DNA from: Corynebacterium frankenforstense
GTDB lineage: Bacteria > Actinomycetota > Actinomycetes > Mycobacteriales > Mycobacteriaceae
Direction of reading: 5' to 3'
Assembly: GCF_030211955.1 (NCBI RefSeq)
Contig: NZ_JASODI010000003.1
Location: 1-64,000, forward strand
Length of the DNA: 64,000 nt
Shown here: one piece after another, positions 45,264 through 56,551 of the stretch
Layout: each line of letters starts with the position of its first letter
How positions within the stretch are numbered: position 1 is the stretch's first letter
Position numbers and translations under genes: made by a program
The notes under the pieces: model-generated
What the model was told of the DNA's origin: nothing
Seen by the model: the letters and a program-made list of their open reading frames with translations, nothing else
Databases searched by the model: none

Positions 45264-45356
45264 ACGCGTCTGTTCACCCGGTCGCGCCTCGCCGCACCCG
45301 GCGACGCACCCGCGGGTCACCTGCGCCGATGCACGGCCCGTGCGCCCGGCTGCAAC

Positions 45357-45362
45357 TACAAT
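45357..45362 (+). promoter_or_regulatory. Candidate -10 of zur
   Basis: TACAAT stands 49 nt before the zur start codon and indicates that zur has its own promoter besides any read-through from znr. Confidence 0.5.
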
Positions 45363-45410
45363 GAGTTCCAACAACAACTGGTTTCCCGCCGTCTGAAGGA
45401 GTGTCGCACC

Positions 45411-45875
45411 ATGGGCACGGTCAGTTCCGCCATACCGAAGCTGGGCACGCGCAGCACCCGCCAGCGCTCGGCGATCGTGTCCGTCCTGCTGGAGCTGGAC
45501 AACTTCGCCTCGGCCAAGAAGATCCACTCCGAGCTCAAGGAGCGCGGCGAGAAGGTCGGCCTGACCACGGTCTACCGCACCCTGCAGTCGCTCACCGAGA
45601 TCCACGCGGTCGACGCGCTGCACATGGCCAGCGGCGAGACGCTCTACCGCCACTGCATGACCGAGAAGCACCACCACCACCTGGTGTGCACCGAGTGCGG
45701 GCGCACCGAGGAGATCGACGGCGGGCCGGTGGAGAAGTGGGCCTCCCAGGTCGCCTCGAGCCACGGCTTCGAGCTGACCGGCCACGACGCCGAGGTCTAC
45801 GGGCTGTGCCCCGAGTGCCGGGAGAAGAAGGCCCGCGCGGAGAACGACGGCGCGGGGAAGGACGGCGCCAAGTAG
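45411..45875 (+). CDS. zur: Fur-family zinc uptake regulator
   Basis: A 154-aa Fur-family repressor. A winged-helix domain (residues 12-85, with VGLTTVYRTLQSL as recognition helix) is followed by the dimerisation domain with the His cluster EKHHHHLVC and two CxxC pairs (CTEC, CPEC) that bind structural zinc. Co-location with an ArsR-type zinc sensor supports zinc rather than iron as ligand. The ATG follows GAAGGAG. Confidence 0.92.
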   Translation: MGTVSSAIPKLGTRSTRQRSAIVSVLLELDNFASAKKIHSELKERGEKVGLTTVYRTLQSLTEIHAVDALHMASGETLYRHCMTEKHHHHLVCTECGRTEEIDGGPVEKWASQVASSHGFELTGHDAEVYGLCPECREKKARAENDGAGKDGAK

Positions 45876-45911
45876 CGCCCCTCCCCCGCCGGCGCTGACC
45901 TCTCAGCCGGC

Positions 45912-47027
45912 TCAGCCGAGCACGACGCCGAAGATGGAGCCCAGCGCCCAGGTCACCCCTGCCGCGCCCAGGCCGATGAGCAGCTGGCGCACGGCGCGCC
46001 ACAGCGGCGGGCGGCCCGAGAGCACGCCGGTGACCCCGCCGGTGAACAGCAGCGCCATCGAGACCAGGACGATCGCGATGACCGCGCCGACGGCGATGCT
46101 CGCGCCGAAGATGAACGGCAGCACCGGGATCAGCGCGCCGAGGCCGAAGCAGCAGAACGACGACAGCGCCGCCGCCCAGGCGCCGTCCACGCCGGACTCC
46201 TTGGCCGACGGGGCGGCACCCGCCGGCACCTGGCTGTTGAGCTCGGCCTGGCGGAACTGCTCGAGGGCCTCGCGGGCGCGCTCCTGCGCCTCGTCCTCCT
46301 CGAGCCCGCGGGCCCGGTAGACCAGGGCCAGCTCGTTGGCGTTGACGTCGAGCTCCGGAATGACCCGGCCGATCTCGTCGTTGGGGCGGGTCGCCTCGAT
46401 CAGCTCGGCCTGCGAGCGCACCGAGATGAACTCGCCGGCGGCCATCGACAGCGCGCCGGCCAGAAGCCCCGAGATGCCGGTGATCAGCACGATGGTGGGG
46501 CTGACCCCGGAGCCGAGGATGCCGAGCACCAGGGCGAGGTTGGAGACCAGGCCGTCGTTGGCGCCGAAGACGGCCGCGCGGAAGCCGCCGGAGATGCGCT
46601 GGCGGGACTGCTCGGCCAGGCCGCGCACGACCTCGGAGTGCACGCGCTCATCGGCGGCGATCTGGTCCGGGGCGTCCGCGTCGTCGATGTAGGGGGTGCG
46701 CGCCTCGGCGGACTGCATCAGGGCGAGCACGAAGACGGAGCCGAGGTTCTTGGCCAGAAAGCCCATGAAGCGGGTGTGCAGGCCCGGCTGCTGGGGCATG
46801 CCGACGTACTCGCCGAGCTTGGCGCGCCAGTACTCCTCGTGGCGGGATTCGGAGTCGGCCAGGCGCAGCAGGATGTCGCGCTCGGCGCCCTCCTTGCGGT
46901 GTGCCAGCTCCCGGTAGACGGCGGCCTCGGCGCGCTCGTTGGCCAGGTAGCGCCGCCAGCGCTTGATCTGGCGGGCGGTCGGCGGCTCCTCGACGGGCCG
47001 CACGTCCGCGCCGTTGTCCTCGCTCAC
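45912..47027 (-). CDS. Rubrerythrin-VIT1 fusion (MbfA-like iron exporter)
   Basis: A 371-aa membrane protein. Residues 20-140 are a ferritin-like four-helix domain with paired acidic residues and His (NERAEAAVYRELAHRK, SESRHEEYW, ADERVHSEV). Residues 150-370 are a VIT1/CCC1 transporter domain with about five helices (FGANDGLVSNLALVLG is the family signature). MbfA proteins of this design export iron and lower peroxide stress. The GTG start follows AAGGAGGAG. It is convergent with zur, so these metal genes may share terminators but not promoters. Confidence 0.9.
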   Translation of the reverse strand: MSEDNGADVRPVEEPPTARQIKRWRRYLANERAEAAVYRELAHRKEGAERDILLRLADSESRHEEYWRAKLGEYVGMPQQPGLHTRFMGFLAKNLGSVFVLALMQSAEARTPYIDDADAPDQIAADERVHSEVVRGLAEQSRQRISGGFRAAVFGANDGLVSNLALVLGILGSGVSPTIVLITGISGLLAGALSMAAGEFISVRSQAELIEATRPNDEIGRVIPELDVNANELALVYRARGLEEDEAQERAREALEQFRQAELNSQVPAGAAPSAKESGVDGAWAAALSSFCCFGLGALIPVLPFIFGASIAVGAVIAIVLVSMALLFTGGVTGVLSGRPPLWRAVRQLLIGLGAAGVTWALGSIFGVVLG

Positions 47028-47129
47028 CTGGTCTCCTCCTTCCGCCGGAACCCATAGCAGCGTACCCGCACGGGCGGGCGGAGGGAAGACAGGTCGGCGG
47101 CCGGGAAAAGTTCGCTCAGGCCCCGCCGG

Positions 47130-47891
47130 TCACTTCACCCCGCCGAACCGGCGGTCGCGCTTGGCGTACTCGAGCACGGCGTCGAAGAGGTCCTGTTTGG
47201 TGTAGTCCGGGAAGAGCTTGTCCTGGTAGACCATCTCCGCGTAGGCCGACTCCCACAGCAGGAAGTTCGAGGTGCGCCGCTCGCCGGAGGGGCGCAGGAA
47301 GAGGTCCACGTCCGGCATCTCCGGGTCGTAAAGGTAGTCGACGAAGGAGTCCTCGGTGACCTGACCGGGGCGCAGCTCGCCGGCGGCGGCGCGGGCGACC
47401 AGCTTCCGGGCGGCGTCGACGATCTCGGCGCGCCCGCCGTAGTTGACGCACATCACCAGCGTCATCGCGGTGTTGTCGCGGGTCAGCTCCTCGGCGGCCT
47501 CGAGCTCGCGGATCACCGAGCGCCACAGGCGCGGGCGGCGCCCGGCCCACTTGATGCGCACGTTCTTCTCGTTGAGGATGTCGCGCTCGCGGCGCAGCAC
47601 GTCGCGGGAGAAGCCCATCAGGAAGCGGACCTCCTCGTGGCTGCGCCGCCAGTTCTCCGTGGAGAACGCGTAGGCGGACAGGTAGTCCACGCCCATCTCG
47701 AGGCAGGCGTCGACGGCCTCCATGAGCACCGCCTCCCCGCGGCGGTGGCCCTCGGTGCGCTTCATCCCGCGTTGGCGGGCCCAGCGGCCGTTGCCGTCCA
47801 TGACCAGTGCGATGTGTCGCGGGACCAGCTCGGCCGGGACACCCGTCGCCGCGAACGTGCCGGCGACCCCTGCGGAATTCTGCTCAGTCAC
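47130..47891 (-). CDS. uppS: Isoprenyl transferase (cis-prenyl diphosphate synthase)
   Basis: A 253-aa cis-prenyltransferase that builds the polyprenyl carrier for peptidoglycan and arabinogalactan synthesis. The conserved MDGNGRWA motif (catalytic Asp) is near residue 32, the ENWRR segment near 100, and the [14 protein letters not shown] diphosphate-binding block near 215. Corynebacteria carry two such enzymes; this decaprenyl or undecaprenyl form lies next to recO. CACAAT on this strand ends 7 nt before the GTG at 47891, so it may be leaderless. Confidence 0.95.
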   Translation of the reverse strand: MTEQNSAGVAGTFAATGVPAELVPRHIALVMDGNGRWARQRGMKRTEGHRRGEAVLMEAVDACLEMGVDYLSAYAFSTENWRRSHEEVRFLMGFSRDVLRRERDILNEKNVRIKWAGRRPRLWRSVIRELEAAEELTRDNTAMTLVMCVNYGGRAEIVDAARKLVARAAAGELRPGQVTEDSFVDYLYDPEMPDVDLFLRPSGERRTSNFLLWESAYAEMVYQDKLFPDYTKQDLFDAVLEYAKRDRRFGGVK

Positions 47892-47929
47892 AGGTCCAAT
47901 TGTGCCAAAGCGCCCGCCGCCGCGGCGGC

Positions 47930-48679
47930 TCACCCCTCGTCGAGCACCGCCAGGGCGGCCACCCGCCCCTCGACCTGCCACTGCAGGTGGGCGCGGGTCA
48001 ACCGGTGGGCCACGGCGGCCAGCTCGGCGCCGCCCTCCCCGGCGACGACGGCCACGGCCTGCTCGACGCGGTCGTGGGCGAGCAGCCACATCAGGTGCAG
48101 CGCCTCGGTGGGCACGTCCGCCGAGCCGCTGGGCCGGCAGTGCAGGCACACCGCTCCCCCGGCGCCCGGGTGGAAGGCGTGGTGCGGGCCCGGCGCCGAG
48201 CACTGCGCGCAGTCGAAGAGGCTGAGCGCCCAGCCGGCGTGCGCGGTCACCTGCAGGATGAAGGCGTCCAGGGCGAGGACGGGGCGGGCGGCGCGCTGGA
48301 TGCGCCCCAGGGTGACCAGCGCGGCGTCGTAAAGAAACGAGTCGGAGCCGTCCTCGGCGACGGCCAGGCGCTCGGCGCACTCGAGGGCCGCGCAGGCGGC
48401 GGCGTAGCGCTCGTAGTCGTCGATGATGCCGGAGCCGAAGAAGGCGACGGTGTCCGCGCCCATGATCGTGGCGAGGTTGCGGCCCGGGTAGAGCTGGACG
48501 TCGAGGTCGACGAAGAGCTGCAGGCGCGAGCCGAAGCGCGACTTCGCCCGGCGCACCCCCTTGGCCACCGAGCGCACGATGCCGTGGCCGCGGGTCAAGA
48601 GAACGATGACGCGGTCGGCCTCGGCGAAGTCGTAGGTGCGCAGCACCAGCGCCCGGTCGCGGAAACTCTCCCTGCGCAC
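47930..48679 (-). CDS. recO: DNA repair protein RecO
   Basis: A 249-aa recombination mediator that helps load RecA onto gapped DNA. The N-terminal OB fold (residues 1-80) starts with the [17 protein letters not shown] block. A helical domain follows with a zinc site of four Cys (CAQC near 160, CLHC near 180). It follows era by 7 nt and precedes uppS by 38 nt, the usual actinobacterial order. Confidence 0.94.
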   Translation of the reverse strand: MRRESFRDRALVLRTYDFAEADRVIVLLTRGHGIVRSVAKGVRRAKSRFGSRLQLFVDLDVQLYPGRNLATIMGADTVAFFGSGIIDDYERYAAACAALECAERLAVAEDGSDSFLYDAALVTLGRIQRAARPVLALDAFILQVTAHAGWALSLFDCAQCSAPGPHHAFHPGAGGAVCLHCRPSGSADVPTEALHLMWLLAHDRVEQAVAVVAGEGGAELAAVAHRLTRAHLQWQVEGRVAALAVLDEG

Positions 48680-48686
48680 GACCCTC

Positions 48687-49604
48687 CTAGAAGCCCAGCC
48701 GGCCGAGCGCCTTCGGGTCGGACTGCCAGTTCTTCAGCACCTTGAAGCGCAGGTCCAGGTAGACGTTCTGGCCGAGCAGGTCGATGATGCCGCGCCGGGA
48801 GGTCGAGATGATCCGGCCCATGCGGCGGCCCTGCTGGCCCTCGATGATGCGGCGCTGGCCGGGGCGCTCGATGAAGATGACGGCGTGCACGTCGAGCACG
48901 CCCTCGCGCTCCTCGTTCGGGAGGATCTCGTCGACCTGGACGGCCACCGAGTGCGGCAGCTCGTCGCGCAGGCCGGACAGGGCGGCCTCGCGGATCAGCT
49001 CCGCGATGCGGGTCTCGGTGTCGTCGTCGGTGACGTGGTCGTCCGGGTAGAGCTTCGGGCCCTCCGGCAGCAGGCCGGTGATCACGTCGAGCAGCACGTC
49101 GAGCTGCACGCCGTCCTTCGCGGAGACGGGCACGACCTCGCTCTCGCCGCCGAGCAGCTCGTGCAGGGCGAGCAGCTGGGCTCCGACGGCGTCGCGGGAG
49201 ACCTTGTCGGTCTTGGTTACCACGCCGACGACCGGGGTGCGCGGCGCGGCGGCACGCACGTTGTCCAGGATCCAGCGGTCGCCGGGACCGATCTTCTCGT
49301 CGGCCGGGATCGTCAGCGCGATGACGTCGACGTCGGAATAGGTCTCCTGGACCTGCGCGTTGAGGCGCTCGCCGAGCAGGGTGCGCGGGCGGTGCAGGCC
49401 CGGGGTGTCGACGAGGATGATCTGGGCGTCCGGGCGGTGGACGAGCCCGCGGATGGGGTGGCGGGTCGTCTCGGGCTGGTCGGCGGTGATGGCGATCTTC
49501 TCGCCGACCAGGGCGTTGGTCAGCGTCGACTTGCCGGTGTTCGGCCGGCCAACGAAGCTTAAGAAACCGGAGCGGAAGCCCTCGGGGGTGTCGGTGAAAC
49601 TCAC
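48687..49604 (-). CDS. era: GTPase Era
   Basis: A 305-aa GTPase that binds 16S rRNA during small-subunit maturation. The G1 box is GRPNTGKST near residue 19, G3 is DTPG near 66, and G4 is TKTD near 128. The C-terminal KH domain includes QQGRRMGRI and the basic helix ending in LKNWQ. TAGACT ends 7 nt before the GTG at 49604, which suggests a leaderless transcript that also drives recO. Confidence 0.96.
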   Translation of the reverse strand: MSFTDTPEGFRSGFLSFVGRPNTGKSTLTNALVGEKIAITADQPETTRHPIRGLVHRPDAQIILVDTPGLHRPRTLLGERLNAQVQETYSDVDVIALTIPADEKIGPGDRWILDNVRAAAPRTPVVGVVTKTDKVSRDAVGAQLLALHELLGGESEVVPVSAKDGVQLDVLLDVITGLLPEGPKLYPDDHVTDDDTETRIAELIREAALSGLRDELPHSVAVQVDEILPNEEREGVLDVHAVIFIERPGQRRIIEGQQGRRMGRIISTSRRGIIDLLGQNVYLDLRFKVLKNWQSDPKALGRLGF

Positions 49605-49635
49605 GCGGGCCAGTCTAACCGCCCCGGCCCCCGCA

Positions 49636-50484
49636 CTAGACCTCGCGGACCTCGAACTGCCCGCGCGGGTTGGCGAAGAAGTCCTGCGCGGCGACCAGCT
49701 CGAGCTCGCGGCTGTCGCGCTCGAAGGTCAGCTTGAACAGGTCGAAGACGCTCGAGGCGGTCTTGGCCAGGGCGCCGGCCGCGTCCCGGGTGGGCAGGTA
49801 GTGGCCGGTGAACAGCGCGGCGGTGACGTCGCCGGAGCCGTTGCGCTTGAACGGCAGGTAGGGCGTCTGCGCCAGGTAGCGCCCGGAGTCGTCGACGACG
49901 AGGATCTCGACGGTGCCCTCGGGGCGGTCGGGGCGCTCGACGGAGGTGACCAGCACGGTCTTCGGGCCCATTGCGCGGGCGGCCTCGACGGCGTCCAGGG
50001 TGGACTCGAGGTCGGTGGCCTCGCGGCCGGTCAGGTAGCCCAACTCGAACTGGTTGGGGGTGATCACGTCGGCCACCGGCACGACCTTGTCGCGCAGCAG
50101 CGGCGGGATGGCGTCGTCGACGTGGCAGCCGGACTTGGCGTTGCCCATGACCGGGTCGCAGACGTAGAGCGCCTCGGGGTTGGCGGCGCGCACCTGCGCG
50201 GCGGCGTCGATGATGACGTCGGCGATGTCGGAGCCGCCCTGGTAGCCGGAGAGCACGGCGTCGACGTTGGCGAGCTCGCCGCGCTCGGCCACACCCTTGA
50301 CGACGGCGGCGACGTCGGCGGCGGGCAGCGCCGGGCCGCGCCACGCGCCGTAGCCGGTGTGGTTGGAGAAGTTGACGGTGTTGACGGGCCAGACCTCGTG
50401 GCCGAGGCGTTGGAGGGGGAAGACGGCCGCGGAGTTGCCCACGTGGCCGTAGGCGACGGCGGACTGGATGGAGAGCACGTTCAT
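49636..50484 (-). CDS. pdxY: Pyridoxal kinase
   Basis: A 282-aa ribokinase-like kinase that phosphorylates pyridoxal to PLP in the vitamin B6 salvage route. The N-terminus MNVLSIQSAVAYGHVGNSAA is the family substrate-binding signature, and the anion-hole motif NGSGDVTAALFTG near residue 215 holds the catalytic Asp. CACGAT ends 7 nt before the ATG, so it is probably leaderless. It lies between era and the CBS/CorC gene without an obvious functional link. Confidence 0.94.
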   Translation of the reverse strand: MNVLSIQSAVAYGHVGNSAAVFPLQRLGHEVWPVNTVNFSNHTGYGAWRGPALPAADVAAVVKGVAERGELANVDAVLSGYQGGSDIADVIIDAAAQVRAANPEALYVCDPVMGNAKSGCHVDDAIPPLLRDKVVPVADVITPNQFELGYLTGREATDLESTLDAVEAARAMGPKTVLVTSVERPDRPEGTVEILVVDDSGRYLAQTPYLPFKRNGSGDVTAALFTGHYLPTRDAAGALAKTASSVFDLFKLTFERDSRELELVAAQDFFANPRGQFEVREV

Positions 50485-50518
50485 GGCTTATATCGTGCCG
50501 TGCCGCCTTCCGCGCCGG

Positions 50519-51841
50519 TCACTCGGGGTCGGTTGCGTCCCCCGGGGCGTCGGGAAGCTCGACGAGGACGTGGCGCACGCGCACGCGCCCGCGGCGGTCG
50601 TGGCCGCCCTCGGCGGTCAGCTTCATCCCGTCAACGGTGACGTGGCTGCCGGGCAGGGGCACGCGCCCGAGCTCAAAGGTGATCACGCCGGCGACGGTGT
50701 CGACCTCGTCGGTGATCTCGTCGTCGAACTCGCGGCGCTCGCCGGTCGCGTCGCGCAGGCCGGAGGCCAGCTCCTCCAGCGACATGTGGGCGACCACGCG
50801 GAAGGTCCGGTCGTCGACGCGCTCGAAGGGGTCGTCGTCGGCGGCGTCGTACTCGTCGGCGATCTCGCCGACGATCTCCTCGAGGATGTCCTCCATGGAG
50901 ACCATGCCGGCGATCACGCCGTACTCGTCGACGAGCATCGCCAGGTGGTTCTGGTCGCGCTGCATCTGGTGCAGCAGGGCGTCGAGCGGGGTGGAGTCGG
51001 GCACGAACTGGGCGGGGCGCACCACGTCGCGCACGAGCACGGAGCGCCCGCCGTCGGTCATGTGGTACGTGCGCGCCACGAGGTCCTTGAGGTAGACCAC
51101 GCCGACGATCTCGTCGATGCTCTCGCCGATGACGGGGATGCGCGAGTGGCCGGAGCGCACGCACAGGCTGGTCGCCTGGCCGGCGGTCTTCGTGTCCTCG
51201 ATCCAGATCATCTCCGGGCGCGGCACCATGATCTGGCGGGCGATGGTGCCGGCCAGGTCGAAGACGTTCTGGATCATCCGGTGTTCCTCGACCTCGACGA
51301 TCCCGTGCTCCTGGGCGATGTCGACCATCTCGCGCAGCTCGACCTCGGTGGCGTACGGCCCGTCGCGGAAGCCGCGGCCCGGGGCCAGCAGGTTGCCCAG
51401 GCGGATCAGCAGGCGGGAGAAGGGTCCCAGGATCTTGTGCACGGCGCTGAGCACCACGGCGGTGCGCAGGCAGACCGAGTAGGGGTTCTTGCGCCCGACG
51501 GTGCGGGAGAAGACGCCGACGACGACGAAGCTGATCAGCGAGACCGCGAGGATCGCCGTGGTCAGCGCCCAGCCGGCCGAGTCGATCACGCCGAGCGCGA
51601 GCGCTGCGGCGAAGACGGCGGCGGTGGCGTCCAGGACGGTGCCCAGAAGCACCAGGATGTTGATGTGCTCGGCGCGGCGGTCGAGCACGCGCAGCAGCTT
51701 GTACGCGCCGGGGCGCTCGTCCTCGACGAGCTGCTCGACGCGGGCGCGCGAGATGCTCTCCAGCGCCGACTCGGTGGTGCCCAGCAGGCCGGAGAGCAGC
51801 AGCGCCAGGACGGTGACGGCCGCGGAGATGAGCAGGCTCAC
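50519..51841 (-). CDS. Hemolysin-family CNNM/CorC membrane protein
   Basis: A 440-aa protein. An N-terminal DUF21/CNNM transmembrane domain with three to four helices (about 1-150) is followed by two CBS domains (about 200-320) and a C-terminal CorC/HlyC domain. Related proteins transport or regulate Mg2+ or Co2+. The GTG start lies three bases past the ybeY stop, so the two are in one operon. In many actinobacteria this gene follows ybeY. Confidence 0.9.
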   Translation of the reverse strand: MSLLISAAVTVLALLLSGLLGTTESALESISRARVEQLVEDERPGAYKLLRVLDRRAEHINILVLLGTVLDATAAVFAAALALGVIDSAGWALTTAILAVSLISFVVVGVFSRTVGRKNPYSVCLRTAVVLSAVHKILGPFSRLLIRLGNLLAPGRGFRDGPYATEVELREMVDIAQEHGIVEVEEHRMIQNVFDLAGTIARQIMVPRPEMIWIEDTKTAGQATSLCVRSGHSRIPVIGESIDEIVGVVYLKDLVARTYHMTDGGRSVLVRDVVRPAQFVPDSTPLDALLHQMQRDQNHLAMLVDEYGVIAGMVSMEDILEEIVGEIADEYDAADDDPFERVDDRTFRVVAHMSLEELASGLRDATGERREFDDEITDEVDTVAGVITFELGRVPLPGSHVTVDGMKLTAEGGHDRRGRVRVRHVLVELPDAPGDATDPE

Positions 51842-51844
51842 CGG

Positions 51845-52471
51845 CTAGGCCTCCCCGTCCGCCCCGTCGTCGCAGGGGCGCGGCTCGGCGATCGGCGGCA
51901 CGCCGCCGCCGGGGACCTTGCGGTCGAGCTCCTCGCGGTCGGCCGCACTCGGGAAGGCGGCCGCGCCGGTCGGCTTGGGCGGGAACTTCGCCCCGCGGCG
52001 CTCGGCGTCGTCGTACCAGTCGGCCAGAAGCTCGTTCTGGAGGGCGAACATCTCGCGCTCCTCGTCGGCGGTGGCGTGGTCGTAGCCGAGCAGGTGCAGG
52101 CAGCCGTGGACGGTCAAGAGCGCCAGCTCGTGGTCGAGGCCGTGGCCTGCGACGTCGGCCTGGCGCTTGGCGAACTCGGGGCACAGCACGATGTCGCCGA
52201 GCATGGTCGGCCCGGGCGCGTCCGCGTCCGGCCGCCCGCCGACGGCACCCGGGGTGGGCCCGTCCATGGGGAAGCTCATCACGTCGGTGGGCCCCTCCAG
52301 GTCGAGCCAGCGCACGTGCAGGTCCGCGATGGTGTCCTGGTCGACGAGGTAGATGCTCGCCTCGGCCTCCGGGTGGACGTCGAGCTCGCCGAGCGCGAAG
52401 GAGATCACGTCGATGAGCATCTCCTCGTTGACGCCGGGGTAGCCGGACTCGTTGAAGACCTCGATGGCCAT
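51845..52471 (-). CDS. ybeY: rRNA maturation endoribonuclease YbeY
   Basis: A 208-aa zinc endonuclease for rRNA 3'-end processing. The family motif [11 protein letters not shown] near residue 118 carries the three metal-binding His. The protein is about 45 residues longer than the common form: an acidic, Pro-rich tail follows the core. The ATG follows GGAGA and stands 3 nt past the phoH stop, forming the typical phoH-ybeY pair. Confidence 0.95.
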   Translation of the reverse strand: MAIEVFNESGYPGVNEEMLIDVISFALGELDVHPEAEASIYLVDQDTIADLHVRWLDLEGPTDVMSFPMDGPTPGAVGGRPDADAPGPTMLGDIVLCPEFAKRQADVAGHGLDHELALLTVHGCLHLLGYDHATADEEREMFALQNELLADWYDDAERRGAKFPPKPTGAAAFPSAADREELDRKVPGGGVPPIAEPRPCDDGADGEA

Positions 52472-52474
52472 TGG

Positions 52475-53512
<1,038 letters not shown>

Positions 53513-53523
53513 ACGGGCTGATG

Positions 53524-54279
53524 TTACCAGCGGCCGGTCAGCGCCCCGACGGCCGCGAGGGCCAGGGCCCCGGCCGAGGACGCGCGCGCCACCTCCGGGC
53601 CCAGGCGCACCGGCTGCGCGCCGGCCTGGCGCAGCCTGTCCAGCTCGTCGTCGCCGATGCCGCCCTCGGGGCCCACCACCAGCACCACGCGCGCCGCGCT
53701 CGCAAGCGGAAGATCCCGCAACGGGCGGGTGGCGGACTCGTGCAGCACGGCCACGACGGTGCCCTCCCCCACCTCAGAGAGATTGCCGACGAGTGCGTGC
53801 GTGTCCACCGGTCCGGTGATGTGCGGCAGGCGCGCGCGACGCGCCTGCTTGCCCGCCTCCCGGGCGCGGTCGGTCCACTTGGCCAGGGCCTTCTCGGCCT
53901 TGCCTGGCTTGCCTCCCCAGCGCGCCACGCAGCGGTCGGCCTCCCAGGCGACGATCCGGTCGGCGCCGGCCTGGGTGAGCAGGTCGACGGCGAGGTCGGC
54001 GTGCGGGGACTTCGGGATCGCCTGTACCACCGTGACCTCGGGGGCGGGCACCGGGTCGACGCCGGCCTCCTCGACGTCGCAGACCAGCCGGTCTTTGCCG
54101 TGCACGGCGGTGACGAGCGCGCGCAGCCGGACCCCCGCGCCGTCGACGAGCTCGACGTGCTCGCCGGGGGTGATGCGCTTGACCGTGACGGCGTGGCGGC
54201 CCTCGGGGCCGGTCAGCTCGACGGTGCGCGGCGGCTCGCCGGGAATCGGGGCGTCGAGGAGGAAGACGGGCAGCGACAC
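53524..54279 (-). CDS. rsmE: 16S rRNA m3U1498 methyltransferase
   Basis: A 251-aa SPOUT methyltransferase that methylates U1498 in 16S rRNA. An N-terminal PUA-like domain (residues 1-75) is followed by the knotted domain with the SAM loop VVGPEGGIGDDEL near 200 and LGPEVARASSAGALALAA near the end. The GTG follows GGAGA, 10 nt after dnaJ2. The hrcA-dnaJ2-rsmE-phoH order is typical. Confidence 0.95.
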   Translation of the reverse strand: MSLPVFLLDAPIPGEPPRTVELTGPEGRHAVTVKRITPGEHVELVDGAGVRLRALVTAVHGKDRLVCDVEEAGVDPVPAPEVTVVQAIPKSPHADLAVDLLTQAGADRIVAWEADRCVARWGGKPGKAEKALAKWTDRAREAGKQARRARLPHITGPVDTHALVGNLSEVGEGTVVAVLHESATRPLRDLPLASAARVVLVVGPEGGIGDDELDRLRQAGAQPVRLGPEVARASSAGALALAAVGALTGRW

Positions 54280-54289
54280 GGGCGGTCTC

Positions 54290-55429
54290 CTAGCGGCGGA
54301 AGCGGCTGCGCAGGCGGTCGAAGAAGGACTCCTCGCCGTCGCCCTCCTGGGTCACGCGCGCGGATTCGCGCAGGCGGCCGCGGACCTGCTCGAGCAGGTC
54401 GCGGGTCTGGTCGTCGACCTCGGTGGGCACGACGACGTCGATGTGGGCGAGCATTTCGCCGTGGCCGTCGCTGCGCAGCCGCGGCATGCCGCGGCCCTCG
54501 ACGCGCACGCGCTCGCCGGGCTGGGTGCCGGCGGCTACGTCGATGGCGACGTCATCGCCGTCCAGGCCGGTGACGGTGACCGAGCAGCCCAGGGCGGCGT
54601 CGACCATGGGCACGCGCACGGTGAAGTCCAGGTCGTCGCCGTCGCGGGTGAAGACAGGGTGGCGCTTGGTGGCGACCTCGACGTAGAGGTCGCCGGCCGG
54701 GCCGCCGCCGTGGCCGACCTCGCCGGCGCCGGCCATGCGGATGCGCATGCCGTCGGCGATGCCGGCCGGGATGTTGACGGTGATGTCGCGGCGTGCCCGC
54801 ACACGCCCGCCGCCGTCGCACTTCGGGCAGGGGTCCTCGATGACCTCGCCGAAGCCGGAGCACTTCGGGCAGGGCCGGGAGGTCATCACGTTGCCCAGGA
54901 AGGAGCGCTGCATCTCCTGGATCTCGCCGGCGCCGCCGCACTGGTCACAGGTGACGGGCTTGGCCTTGGAGACCGAGCCGGTGCCCTCGCAACGGTTGCA
55001 GAGCACGGCGGTGTCGACGGTGACCTCCTTGCGCAGGCCGGAGTAGGCCTCCTCGAGGGTGATCACGGTGCGCAGCAGGGCGTCGTTGCCCGGCTGGACG
55101 CGCGAGCGCGGGCCGCGGGTGCCGCCCTGGCCGAAGAAGGCCTCGAAGATGTCGCCGAGGCCGCCCCCGGCGCCGAAGCCGCCGAAGCCGCCCCCGGCGC
55201 CCGCCTGGCCCTGCTCCATGGGGTCGCCGCCCATGTCGACGATGCGGCGCTTGTCCGGGTCCGTGAGCACCTCGTGCGCCACGGAGATCTCGCGGAACTT
55301 CTCCGCGGCCTCCTCGGAGGGGTTCACGTCCGGGTGGTACTTGCGGGCGAGCCTCCGGTAGGCCTTCTTGATCTCTTTGTCCGAGGCGGACTTGTCCACC
55401 CCCAGAATGGCGTAGTAATCGCGGGCCAC
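54290..55429 (-). CDS. dnaJ2: Chaperone DnaJ2
   Basis: A 379-aa type I J-protein that stimulates DnaK. The J domain (1-65) has the HPD motif in KYHPDVN; a Gly-rich region (about 75-110) follows; the zinc centre has four CxxCxGxG-type repeats ([32 protein letters not shown]), and two substrate-binding domains complete it. The GTG at 55429 follows AAAGGAT. It lies 93 nt downstream of hrcA; the AGTACACTT run in the gap may hold a promoter. No CIRCE element is visible. Confidence 0.96.
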   Translation of the reverse strand: MARDYYAILGVDKSASDKEIKKAYRRLARKYHPDVNPSEEAAEKFREISVAHEVLTDPDKRRIVDMGGDPMEQGQAGAGGGFGGFGAGGGLGDIFEAFFGQGGTRGPRSRVQPGNDALLRTVITLEEAYSGLRKEVTVDTAVLCNRCEGTGSVSKAKPVTCDQCGGAGEIQEMQRSFLGNVMTSRPCPKCSGFGEVIEDPCPKCDGGGRVRARRDITVNIPAGIADGMRIRMAGAGEVGHGGGPAGDLYVEVATKRHPVFTRDGDDLDFTVRVPMVDAALGCSVTVTGLDGDDVAIDVAAGTQPGERVRVEGRGMPRLRSDGHGEMLAHIDVVVPTEVDDQTRDLLEQVRGRLRESARVTQEGDGEESFFDRLRSRFRR

Positions 55430-55522
55430 AGTTGCAACAGATCCTTTACGAGAAACGGGTACAAACGTGCCGGTGTGACTGCACCGGTCGATCAGACTGG
55501 CAAGTGTACTAGCAAGCCGGGC

Positions 55523-56551
55523 TCACTCACCGGTGAGGACGCGCGAGACGTAGCGCGCGACCGCGGCCACCCGGGCGATGGTGCCCGTGTAGTCCATGTA
55601 GGTCGGGCCCACCACGCCGAGCCCGCCGAGGGTCGCGCCCTCCGCGCCGTAGCCGGCGGTGACCACGGAGGCGCCGCGCAGCTCCTCGTTCTCGATCTCG
55701 TCGCCGATGAGCACGCTGACGTTGCCCAGGTCGGGCACGTTGGCCAGCAGCCGCAGGATGACCACCTGTTCCTCGAGGGCGTCGAGGACCACGGGCAGCG
55801 TGTTGGAGACGGCCCCGGCCATGCGCGAGAGGTTCGCGGTGCCGGCGAGGATGATGCGGTCGTTGGGCTGCTCGACGAGGGTCTCGATGAGCACCGTGGA
55901 GGCGCGGATGACGGCCTGGCGCACGTCGGCCGGCGCCTCGGCGGCCAGGTGGCCGAGCCGCGCGGAGGCCTCGGTGAGGGTGTAGCCGACGAGGGCGGAG
56001 TTGAGCAGGTCGCGGAGCCTGGCGACGTCCTCGTCGTCGACGGGGGCGTCGAGCTCGACGTTGCGCTGGTCGACGCGCCCGGTGTCCGTGATGAGCACGA
56101 GCAGCAGGCGCACCTGGCTGAGTGCGACGACCTCGCAGTGCTTGACGCGCGAGACGGTCAGGGTGGGCAGCTGGACCATCGCGGCCTGGCGGGTCAGCTG
56201 GCTGAGCAGCTGCACCGAGCGGCGCAGCACGTCCTCGAGATCCACGCCCTGCTCCAGGAAGGAGGAGATGGCCTTGCGCTCGGGTCCGGACAGCGGCTTG
56301 ACGTTGTGCAGCTGGTCGACGAACTGGCGGTAGCCCTTCTCGGTGGGGATGCGCCCGGAGCTGGCGTGCTGCTGCTGGATGTAGCCCTCAGACTCGAGGA
56401 CGGCCATGTCGTTTCGGATCGTGGCCGAGGAGACGTCCAGCTTGTGGCGTTCCAGCAGCGTCTTGGAGCCGACGGGCTCCTGCGAGGCGATGTAGTCGGC
56501 CACGACGGCGCGCAGCACCTCGCGGCGGCGGTCGTCGGTGGATCGGGCCAT
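55523..56551 (-). CDS. hrcA: Heat-shock repressor HrcA
   Basis: A 342-aa repressor of class I heat-shock genes. The winged helix (about 8-75) includes [20 protein letters not shown]; a GAF-like central domain and the HrcA insert follow. It binds CIRCE operators upstream of groES/groEL and dnaK elsewhere in the genome. The ATG has a GAGGAGG ribosome site. It heads the hrcA-dnaJ2-rsmE run, separated from hemW by 88 nt. Confidence 0.95.
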   Translation of the reverse strand: MARSTDDRRREVLRAVVADYIASQEPVGSKTLLERHKLDVSSATIRNDMAVLESEGYIQQQHASSGRIPTEKGYRQFVDQLHNVKPLSGPERKAISSFLEQGVDLEDVLRRSVQLLSQLTRQAAMVQLPTLTVSRVKHCEVVALSQVRLLLVLITDTGRVDQRNVELDAPVDDEDVARLRDLLNSALVGYTLTEASARLGHLAAEAPADVRQAVIRASTVLIETLVEQPNDRIILAGTANLSRMAGAVSNTLPVVLDALEEQVVILRLLANVPDLGNVSVLIGDEIENEELRGASVVTAGYGAEGATLGGLGVVGPTYMDYTGTIARVAAVARYVSRVLTGE

